Below the pieces are notes generated by a model. The model was not told the origin of the DNA and ran no database searches. It saw only the letters and a program-made list of their open reading frames with translations. Below, piece after piece: positions 53,764 through 60,801 of a DNA stretch of 64,000 nucleotides. The translations under genes and the position numbers were made by a program. The number at the start of each line of letters is the position of its first letter. The first letter of the stretch is position 1. Origin of the DNA: CBDCUW01 sp965222745 (lineage in GTDB: Bacteria > Planctomycetota > Planctomycetia > Pirellulales > Pirellulaceae); NCBI GenBank assembly GCA_965222745.1, contig CBDCUW010000003.1, forward strand, positions 2,480,001 to 2,544,000. The letters run 5' to 3'.

Positions 53764-54450
53764 CTACTTGTTGGCGCGTCGCTTTCGCCGGCGCCAGGCG
53801 TATCCTGCTCCCAAGACTCCCAGCACTGCCAGCGATGAGGGTTCGGGGATTGCCGCGACGTCGGAAACGTTGAAGGCAAACGTGTAGTCCGATTCCGGTC
53901 CTGTTTCCTGGATGTAGAACGAGTACTGGCCCGGTCCCAAGGGAACGTTGAACGCACTGCCGTTACCCAGATTCACTGCGTTTTCGAGGTCAGCCAAAAC
54001 GTCGATGTCGAAGTCGACGTTTGCCGTTCCAGCAACTGTGCCACCGAGGATCTGAGAGAGATCGGGCAGATTGAACTGATCATTGATCTCCGGGGCGGTG
54101 TACTGAAACGTCGGTCCGTCATCGAGCGCCACGAACACTGCCGCGCCGGAAACAGTCGAAAAACTGGTCAGGAAGATCGAATCGAGCTGGTGGCCGGCTC
54201 CGATCTCAAAGGTGAAAACGTCCGCCGTTCCGCCGAACCCGCCAGCACCGATGGCAGTGACCTGGCCGGTGACCGAATTGGCGGTGATCAAATCGGAAGC
54301 GGGCAAGAACAGGCCCAAATCGGTTGGGTTGTCGCTGTCACCAGAAAGTTCGCCGTCGACCAGTTCGCTGTAAACGACCTGCGCTTGGGAAGAGCCGTGC
54401 AAGACAACAACAAGGGTGATTGCGATGAGCAATCGAGTGAAAATCGACAT
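53764..54450 (-). CDS. PEP-CTERM sorting-signal protein
   Basis: A 228-residue exported protein. The signal peptide is LLIAITLVVVLHGSSQAQ. The middle is rich in acidic and small residues, with beta-sandwich character (DVFTFEIGAGHQLDSIFL, GPGQYSFYIQETG). The C-terminus carries the PEP-CTERM tripartite signal: IPEPSSLAVLG, a short membrane helix (VLGVLGAGYAW) and the basic end RRRKRRANK. Such proteins are cut and anchored or released by exosortase-type transpeptidases and often become part of extracellular matrix. The exosortase is not in the window. It stands alone between repeat-rich gaps. Confidence 0.9.
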   Translation of the reverse strand: MSIFTRLLIAITLVVVLHGSSQAQVVYSELVDGELSGDSDNPTDLGLFLPASDLITANSVTGQVTAIGAGGFGGTADVFTFEIGAGHQLDSIFLTSFSTVSGAAVFVALDDGPTFQYTAPEINDQFNLPDLSQILGGTVAGTANVDFDIDVLADLENAVNLGNGSAFNVPLGPGQYSFYIQETGPESDYTFAFNVSDVAAIPEPSSLAVLGVLGAGYAWRRRKRRANK

Positions 54451-54533
54451 GATAGGGGTTCCTGGAATCAGGGCCGTGAGAAGGGAACCAGTTTACTCCG
54501 CCTGGCAGCCGTTTGCCACTGAGAGGTTTTTCT

Positions 54534-54656
54534 GTAGGCCGACTTGTCCCCAAGTCGGCGAATCTACACGGTCGGCGACTTCTCCGAAGTCGCTTGCGGG
54601 AGCCGGTTCGGAGAACCGGCCCACATTCTCGCCGACTTGGGGACAAGTCGGCCTAC
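54534..54656. repeat. Composite A-B-C-A' palindrome cluster
   Basis: Four perfect hairpins in order: A (54538-54559), B (54574-54593, GCGACTTC-TCC-GAAGTCGC), C (54602-54620, stem GCCGGTTC) and inverted A (54631-54652), bounded by GTAGGCC on the left and GGCCTAC on the right. This is the most complete and best conserved cluster of the family. It sits between the divergent PEP-CTERM and DUF1559 genes. Confidence 0.9.
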
Positions 54657-54790
54657 CTGGAAAATCGGGGTCGGAGAGGCTGATTTGGATTCTCTGGCGG
54701 CGATTTGGTAGGCTGAAGGCACTCCGTTTGTCGCTCCAACGGTTGCCTCGACAGGCGGGGTCTTTTCTCTTTTCTCCGTGAGGTTCCGTC

Positions 54791-55939
54791 ATGCGCTACC
54801 GTCAGCCAGCCTACACTCTGGTCGAAATTCTGGTCGTGATTGCCATCATCGGCATCCTGCTTTCGCTCACCATGACCGCCATTGGGCCGACTCTGCAGGC
54901 CATGCACAAGGCCGAGTGCCAAAACAACCTTCGGCAACTTGCCCTGGCCGCGGTCGCCTTGGACGGTGCGAAAGGGCACCTGCCGGGGTACTGTCAAAAG
55001 TACGGTCAATTCGCCGGCGGAATCGATCCGTCGGATCCCGGCAATTTTGGCGGCAACGTTCCACCTCATGTCAAAGTCGGCTCCTGGCACATCGAGCTGC
55101 TGTCGCGGTTGGACAACCAGCCGATCTACGAACACTGGACCGAAGATCGATACCCGTTGCTTTCGGACAGCAGTGGTTTGTACCCGGCATCGTTTGAGGG
55201 ATACAGTTCTCTTGCCTCGCCCAACCTGTCGATATTTCGATGCGCAAGTGACAGCGGATCGATCGCCACTCGCGGCCGCAACAACTACGTCGCCAACGCC
55301 GGCATGCACACCGATACGCTTCCCTTCAGCTACACTCGCCCGGGCAGTCCCCCCGTTTCGGTTTCTTTTGTGCGGTCGATGGATCGGCGCAACGGTTTGT
55401 TCAACAACCAATATGCCGGCTACCTAGCTTCCAATCCGTCAAGCCGTGTTGCCGTCGGTCGCCCGATCAGTTTGGACGATTGCAAAGACGGGAAAAGCAA
55501 CACGATGCTATTCAGTGAAAGCAAGCAAGCTCAACCGTTCCACTTGACCAGCCTGTCGGGCAATGCGGCTCACTTGCTGGCGTTCCAAACGGTGGGTAAC
55601 GAAATGATTTCACCCTACCAGGTTGAATCGCGATACCTGCAAAGTGCCGTCTGGCATTTCGAGGATCCGCAGAACTTTGCCGGCGCCCCACTGCCGGCGC
55701 CCGAGCATCACATTGGCGGCGGAGACGTTTACAACTTGCTGATGGACACGACCAACTTCACCGATCTGGCCCGACCATCGTCGCTGCATTATGACGGTGT
55801 CAACATGGCGATGGCTGACGGAAGCATCCGTTTTGTTGCTGATTCGATCGACTATCGCCTTTACCAGGCGCTGCTGACACCGGCGGGAAAATCGAGCGAC
55901 GTGCCGATGAATGAGTTCATTCCACCCAACGAATTCTAG
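54791..55939 (+). CDS. DUF1559 pseudopilin-like protein
   Basis: A 382-residue protein. The N-terminus is a type IV prepilin-like segment, PAYTLVEILVVIAIIGILLS, with the invariant Glu at mature position 5; the residue before the cleavage site is Ala rather than the usual Gly. After the helix comes NNLRQLALAAVALDGAKGHL, and late in the protein the DUF1559 close with HYDGVNMAMADGSIRFV. DUF1559 proteins are abundant in planctomycetes and are thought to be exported by a type II/IV-like system. The gene is followed at 34 bp by an ECF sigma gene on the same strand. Confidence 0.9.
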   Translation: MRYRQPAYTLVEILVVIAIIGILLSLTMTAIGPTLQAMHKAECQNNLRQLALAAVALDGAKGHLPGYCQKYGQFAGGIDPSDPGNFGGNVPPHVKVGSWHIELLSRLDNQPIYEHWTEDRYPLLSDSSGLYPASFEGYSSLASPNLSIFRCASDSGSIATRGRNNYVANAGMHTDTLPFSYTRPGSPPVSVSFVRSMDRRNGLFNNQYAGYLASNPSSRVAVGRPISLDDCKDGKSNTMLFSESKQAQPFHLTSLSGNAAHLLAFQTVGNEMISPYQVESRYLQSAVWHFEDPQNFAGAPLPAPEHHIGGGDVYNLLMDTTNFTDLARPSSLHYDGVNMAMADGSIRFVADSIDYRLYQALLTPAGKSSDVPMNEFIPPNEF

Positions 55940-55973
55940 AGACGCAGGCGGCTTTGCGGTTATCATCCGAGGT

Positions 55974-56600
55974 ATGACTGAACCGATTCACCGATCGCCG
56001 CCGCGCGAAGAATTGCCGACCTTGTCGTCTTCTCTGCTGGACCGTCTCCAGCAGATGCACCCCGATGCATGGGGCGATTTGGTCACTGTGTTCAGCCCGA
56101 TTGTTTATCGCTGGTGCCGTCAATCGGGTCTGGGCGGCCACGATGCGTCGGACGTGGTTCAGGAAGTCTTCAGCAGTGTCGCTCGGGGGATCGGCGATTT
56201 CGAGCGGGTGAAGTCGGAGGGAAGTTTTCGGTCGTGGCTGGCGACCATCACGCGAAATCGCCTGCGTGATTTTTTTCGGCGTCGTTCCAAGCAGCCACAT
56301 GCCGCCGGCGGAAGCGACGCGCTGGGGGCACTGCAACAGATCGCCGACGTCCAGGACGAATCGGACCTTCACCAATCGATCAGCGAAGCCGATTTGAATC
56401 AATCGCTTCCGGCGCGAGTGTTGCAACTGGTCCGCAGTGAATTCGAGCCAGCAACATGGCAGGCTTTTTGGCTAACCGCCGTCGACGGAATCGCCGCGGC
56501 TGACGTTGCCCAGCAGCTGAACCTCAGCGTCGCCTCGGTTTACCAGGCAAAGTCTCGTGTTTTGCGGCGTTTTCGCCAGCGAATGCAAGAATTGCCGTGA
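55974..56600 (+). CDS. ECF-type RNA polymerase sigma factor
   Basis: A 208-residue sigma factor; the ATG at 55974 follows GAGGT. Region 2 is DLVTVFSPIVYRWCRQSGLG, DVVQEVFSSVARG and FRSWLATITRNRLRDFFR. Region 4 is WLTAVDGIAAADVAQQLNL followed by VASVYQAKSRVLRRFR. A characteristic planctomycete subgroup carries this FSPIVY..C...G opening and lies upstream of a Ser/Thr kinase, as here. The kinase gene downstream begins with an anti-sigma-like zinc-binding segment, so kinase and sigma probably form one signalling unit. Confidence 0.9.
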   Translation: MTEPIHRSPPREELPTLSSSLLDRLQQMHPDAWGDLVTVFSPIVYRWCRQSGLGGHDASDVVQEVFSSVARGIGDFERVKSEGSFRSWLATITRNRLRDFFRRRSKQPHAAGGSDALGALQQIADVQDESDLHQSISEADLNQSLPARVLQLVRSEFEPATWQAFWLTAVDGIAAADVAQQLNLSVASVYQAKSRVLRRFRQRMQELP

Positions 56601-56662
56601 ACTTTTCCAAAAATGGTGTCAGAACGCTGCGTTCCTACTGATGGCGGGCGAAACAAAGTCAC

Positions 56663-56863
56663 TTGGGATTTGTTCGGAAATAACTTCGTTGTTTGAATGA
56701 AACCACTCGCAAGATCACCCTCCCTCTGGGAGGGTCGGACGCGGGAGCGGCCGGGGAGGGCATGGTGGGCGAACCCTCTCCGGGCTCGAGAGCCCGACTC
56801 GCCCGACTCGCCCGGAGGGAGAGTGTTGGCAAATGACGAAGTTGTTTCCGAACAAATCCCAAG
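56663..56863. mobile_element. MITE-like element with long terminal inverted repeats
   Basis: Arms at about 56663-56695 and 56830-56863 match as inverted repeats with three mismatches over some 33 bp (CTTGGGATTTGTTCGGAAAT begins the left arm). The 134-bp interior is GC-rich with short palindromes (CCCTCCCTCTGGGAGGG; GGGCTCGAGAGCCC) and encodes nothing. The element sits between the sigma and kinase genes, about 60 bp before the kinase start. It resembles a non-autonomous transposable element. No target-site duplication is obvious. Confidence 0.55.
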
Positions 56864-56921
56864 GGGCTTTCGTTTCGCCGACAAACCTTTCGCCCCGTCC
56901 ACACACAAAAAGGCCATCGGA

Positions 56922-59501
56922 ATGATCGTGACGTGCCCCGCGACTGAAACGCTGCGCGACTTTGCATCGGGAAAGCTTTCGGAAGTCCAGTGTGACGAGG
57001 TGAGCGATCACATTCGTGATTGTCAGCAGTGTCAAGGTCAGCTTGCCGAAGTCGACCGCTTGGAAGACACCTTTGCCGGCCAGCTTCGAGATTCGACGGT
57101 CAACGAATCGTTTCAAGAGGAATCGGAATGCCGCCTGGCGATGGCCAAGGCGCTGAGTGTGCTGGCCGAGCCGGATGCCTCGGCCACCGACAACTTGCCC
57201 AGTTCGATCGGCGAATACGACATCGTGCGGCAACTCGGCCGCGGAGGAATGGGCAGCGTCTACCTCGCCCAGCACACCAAGCTCAATCGCAAAGTCGCCA
57301 TCAAAGTCTTGGCGGCCAACCGGCTTTCCGATCCCCGCATGCACGCTCGGTTCACAAAAGAAATGCGGGCGATCGGATCGATGGCCCATCCCAATATCGT
57401 CACCGCCCACGACGCACGCGACGTCGGCGGCGTGTCACTGCTGGTGACCGAATGGGTCGACGGACTTGACTTGCGAGAAATCCTGCATCGACTGGGGCCT
57501 CTTTCTGTCGAAGATGCTTGTGCGATTGTCGGCGATGTAGCCGACGCGCTTTCCTACGTCGAAGCTCAAGGGTTGATTCATCGTGATATCAAGCCGTCGA
57601 ACGTGATGATCAACCGACAGGGCGACGTCAAGCTGCTGGATCTGGGGCTGGCCCGGCTGCTTTCAGACGAAGAAGAAAATCGCGAAGCAACGGCGACCGG
57701 CCAGGCGCTGGGAACGGCCGATTATGCTTCGCCCGAACAGATCAACGATGCGCGCGCGGTCGATATTCGCGCCGACATCTATGGGCTCGGATGCACGCTG
57801 TTCAAATTGCTGGTCGGACGAGCTCCCTTTGAGGATGCCGATCATCCAACCGCGTATGCCAAGATGACGGCGCATGTATCACAGTCGCCCCCACCAATTC
57901 GTTCGCTCTTGCCGCAAGTTCCCGCGCCGCTGGCAAAATTGATCCAGCGGATGTTGGCCAAGTCACCCGACGATCGCCCCGCTTCGCCCAAAGAAGTGGC
58001 CAGCGTCCTTGCCCCTTATGCGAACAACTCGAATCTTGCGGCGCTGATCGACCGAGCCATCCATGCTGATCCCAATCGGTTGGCGACGGCCGCCGCACAG
58101 TCACAGCAAACGTCCCTGCAGCAGCCACTGTGGAAACGACGCGTGCCGGTTGCTGTGGCGGTCGCAGCCGGGTTGGGTGGGCTGCTGATCGGCCTACTGG
58201 CTGGGATCACGCTAACCATTCGACACCCTGACGGTTCCCAAACAACCATCCACCTTCCCGACAATACTTCCGATGTCGACGTCGATCCGCAGGGAAACGT
58301 CGGCATCCAACTCGTCGATCCACCCGGTCGAACGAGTGTGCCAAACCTCCGGCAGTCCGACCAAGGCTCCGCAAAATCAGCGCCGGTTACCAACGACACC
58401 AGCAGGTTCAGCGGTATATGGGAGGTCGTCAACTTGATGGATAACGGCAAGTCCATGGAGACGGACGAAGGTGAGATTGTCTTTGTTTTTCACGAAACAA
58501 ATTTTGTCATTTTTGACGATCAACGAGTCGCGGACATGGGGGCGTTATCGATCGACTCAAAAACGCAGAGCCTAAAATTCATCGAGCTTGAAGGCGACAA
58601 AGATACCCAACACGCCATCTATCGTTTTCACTCCGACAACGATTTGGAAATCTGCATGAACGAAGGGAATAGCGACCAAGTGCCGACCAGGTTTGAATCA
58701 TCAACCAGCCCCTCGTCACCCAACCAGGTACTCCTTCGGTTGCGCAGCGTCGCGCTGCCCGACGACCCGACGTCAACTCTACAGTTCATTCGCGAACCCC
58801 AAAACGCCCCCTTCATCCAACCCCTTGAGATGTATCAGAAATGGCTTGCTGGTGGTGAAGAAGAAAAGGAGGCAATGTTGACAGCGGTAAGCGACGTGGC
58901 CAAACAGCGTCAGTCAATGAACAACTTGAAACAACTGGGCGTCGCCTTCCACCAGTACCACAACACTCACCATCGGCTTCCTGCTTCGGCTGCCGAGCGG
59001 ATGAACAGTGAGAAACAAGGCAAGAAAGTCGAACCCCATAGCTGGCGCGTCGCCATCTTGCCGTTTATCGACCAGGACGCGCTGTACCAGCAGTATCGGT
59101 TTGATGAGCCGTGGGACAGTGAGCACAACTCGAAACTACTGGACAAGATGCCGGAGATTTACCGCAAGCCCGGCGCGGCCAAGGATTCGACCTCTACTAG
59201 TTACGTGGGAATCGTCGGCGAGGGCACGATGATTGGCGCGACAGTCGGCTCCCGGTTTCGCGAATTCACCGACGGCCTTTCCAATACGATGTTGGTGGCC
59301 GGAGCGGACACAGAAATCCCCTGGACCAAGCCACAAGATTTTCTGTTGGACGATCTTCCCGAACTGTCCTGTTTTGGCGAAGGCCGCCTGCTGATGCTGC
59401 TTGGCGACGGCAGCGTTCAAACGCTGAAACCGCTCGACGAAAAGGAGATTCGGCTCTTTGCCATCGGCAACGACGGGAAGTACAAGAAAGTGCAACCGTG
59501 A
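56922..59501 (+). CDS. Ser/Thr protein kinase with zinc-finger head, TIGR03067-like and DUF1559 domains
   Basis: A 859-residue protein from the ATG at 56922, after which an anti-sigma-like segment follows (HIRDCQQCQ, residues 30-38). The kinase domain spans about 99-365: glycine loop LGRGGMGSVYLA, catalytic Lys in KVAIKVL, HRDIKPSN (220-227), DLGLARL in place of DFG, and GTADYASPEQ. A membrane helix lies at about 408-432. Outside the membrane follow a TIGR03067-like region (GIWEVVNLMDNGKSM onward) and a C-terminal DUF1559 module (NNLKQLGVAFHQYHNTHHRL, DGLSNTMLVAGADTE, LLMLLGDGSVQTL). Kinase and DUF1559 in one chain suggest an envelope sensor. The sigma gene upstream is a likely partner. Confidence 0.85.
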   Translation: MIVTCPATETLRDFASGKLSEVQCDEVSDHIRDCQQCQGQLAEVDRLEDTFAGQLRDSTVNESFQEESECRLAMAKALSVLAEPDASATDNLPSSIGEYDIVRQLGRGGMGSVYLAQHTKLNRKVAIKVLAANRLSDPRMHARFTKEMRAIGSMAHPNIVTAHDARDVGGVSLLVTEWVDGLDLREILHRLGPLSVEDACAIVGDVADALSYVEAQGLIHRDIKPSNVMINRQGDVKLLDLGLARLLSDEEENREATATGQALGTADYASPEQINDARAVDIRADIYGLGCTLFKLLVGRAPFEDADHPTAYAKMTAHVSQSPPPIRSLLPQVPAPLAKLIQRMLAKSPDDRPASPKEVASVLAPYANNSNLAALIDRAIHADPNRLATAAAQSQQTSLQQPLWKRRVPVAVAVAAGLGGLLIGLLAGITLTIRHPDGSQTTIHLPDNTSDVDVDPQGNVGIQLVDPPGRTSVPNLRQSDQGSAKSAPVTNDTSRFSGIWEVVNLMDNGKSMETDEGEIVFVFHETNFVIFDDQRVADMGALSIDSKTQSLKFIELEGDKDTQHAIYRFHSDNDLEICMNEGNSDQVPTRFESSTSPSSPNQVLLRLRSVALPDDPTSTLQFIREPQNAPFIQPLEMYQKWLAGGEEEKEAMLTAVSDVAKQRQSMNNLKQLGVAFHQYHNTHHRLPASAAERMNSEKQGKKVEPHSWRVAILPFIDQDALYQQYRFDEPWDSEHNSKLLDKMPEIYRKPGAAKDSTSTSYVGIVGEGTMIGATVGSRFREFTDGLSNTMLVAGADTEIPWTKPQDFLLDDLPELSCFGEGRLLMLLGDGSVQTLKPLDEKEIRLFAIGNDGKYKKVQP

Positions 59502-59907
59502 TAGAAAAGGCCGGTGTGGCGCTGGTGTTGGGTCTAGTGGTATGATTCGTAGCACGACCGTCCCGGTCTTAACTGACGGCGGGGACCGCCGTGCTACTAT
59601 CGCACTAGACGGACATTCTCTACGGCTCATCGGAAGACGCGGTAATTCACACAGACTTGCCCCGATCACTGGACCCCGACGATGTTCGAATGGAACTTCA
59701 GATTGAGTTCTTCGATCGATTCTTGATGGAACTGGTACTTGTCGAAGTGGACGGAAAGTTGTTCATTGGCAAGTACAAAGCTCACGACGAGTGTAGCAAT
59801 CACCAATGGAATTCGCATTCATCCACAACCAACAAAACCCAGGAGCCGGTTGAATCGTTGTACAATCTATCTGTCTTCAACTATTCCACTGGAGCCGAGT
59901 CAAAACC
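59502..59907. other. Intergenic region with an inverted repeat
   Basis: About 400 bp. An imperfect inverted repeat (GTAGCACGACCGTCCC at 59549-59564 with 14 of 16 bases complementary to 59582-59597) of a common planctomycete kind follows the kinase stop. A possible 74-84 codon frame ending in an ATGA overlap with the next gene (from 59657 or 59690) has no recognisable features. Confidence 0.45.
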
Positions 59908-60429
59908 ATGAAAAGTAAAATCATCGCTTGCCTTACTCTGGCTTGCCTCGCGACTACCGCGACACTGGTTACCGGCGACGACGACGATGCTGCGAACGAA
60001 AACGACCAGGAACTTGCCGCTGACTTGGCTCTGCTGCAGGGATCCTGGGAACTGCTGCACGGGAATCCAGGCAAAGCCCCAAAGATACTTAGCGTCAAGA
60101 CCATTGAAGGCAACACCGAAACCCTTCGTCGTTACGACATCAAGACGGGAGAGCTGAAGCATCAGCACAGCGTCGAATTCCAACTCAGCAAATCGGGAAA
60201 CGTTCGCGTCTTCACGTTTTACCCTCCCGGCGGTTCACCCAAAAACGGTTTGTCGTATGTCTACAAGCTCGACAAGAACGACTTCTTCGATATTCCAGGC
60301 CTGCTTCATGGTGACCGGTACCGCAACTACCAGCCAAGCCCCAAGCTGTGGCATTGGAAACGTGTGGTCGAGAAAGAAAAAGAGGCGGACCGGACGCCTA
60401 AGCCAAACGAACCTGAACGAACTCTGTGA
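59908..60429 (+). CDS. Secreted TIGR03067-like protein
   Basis: A 173-residue protein with a signal peptide (IIACLTLACLATTATLVTG) and a long acidic stretch after it (DDDDAANENDQELAAD). The segment LALLQGSWELLHGNPGKAPK is the W-box opening of TIGR03067-type lipocalin-like domains, and the following strands (VEFQLSKSGNVRVFTFYPPG; YVYKLDKNDFFDIPG) fit the barrel. The usual CF...ERP.EF close is missing, so it is a divergent member. The C-terminal 20 residues are charged and probably disordered. It follows the kinase that contains a similar domain, hinting at a shared ligand or a paralogous origin. Confidence 0.65.
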   Translation: MKSKIIACLTLACLATTATLVTGDDDDAANENDQELAADLALLQGSWELLHGNPGKAPKILSVKTIEGNTETLRRYDIKTGELKHQHSVEFQLSKSGNVRVFTFYPPGGSPKNGLSYVYKLDKNDFFDIPGLLHGDRYRNYQPSPKLWHWKRVVEKEKEADRTPKPNEPERTL

Positions 60430-60801
60430 CGCGAGATTTGTTCTTTGGGCCAAAGGTCCAGTACCTTTGCTTAGCCCAGGGCGAGGCAACGTGAGTCTTA
60501 CGAACGTTGACGTTGCCCTGGGTCAGCGACCGTCTCTCATCTCCCCGCTCCCAGGGCAGCGGTATTGCTCGCAAGCCTCGCAAAACCTCGCCCTGGGCAA
60601 GCAAACGACTGCACCTTCGGTGCGTAAGAAGGAGGTCCGACTGACGCAGGGCCTGCTGACGCACAAACAGTCTGATTAGCGTGCCTGCACCCAAGCCAAT
60701 CCTTTGACTTCTCTTCCCAACCAATCCTCCTTCTCCCTTTTCCCTGGCCGACCAGCTTGATGTATCGGTTGAGCCTTGGTTTTGTCTAAAACGCCGCCAT
60801 C
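60430..60801. other. Repeat-containing intergenic region
   Basis: About 370 bp with no gene. It carries a CCCAGGGC/GCCCTGGG hairpin (60,475-60,521) and the second copy of the dispersed repeat (60,550-60,625). The right part has pyrimidine-rich sequence and presumably the O-antigen ligase promoter. Confidence 0.5.
60550..60625. repeat. Dispersed CCCAGGGC-type repeat, copy 2
   Basis: Matches the copy at 53,569-53,656 for nearly its full length: CCCAGGGCAGCGGTA, TGCTCG, CTCGCAAAACCTCGCCCTGG and CTGCACCTTCGGTGCG are identical. It lacks the repeated TAGGC. Both copies sit downstream of a gene end, in the same orientation. Confidence 0.8.

Noticed and set aside
59657..59911. Small gene ending in an ATGA overlap with the TIGR03067-like gene
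   Set aside because: The overlap is suggestive, but the translation has no recognisable motif, no clear ribosome-binding site and starts next to an inverted repeat.
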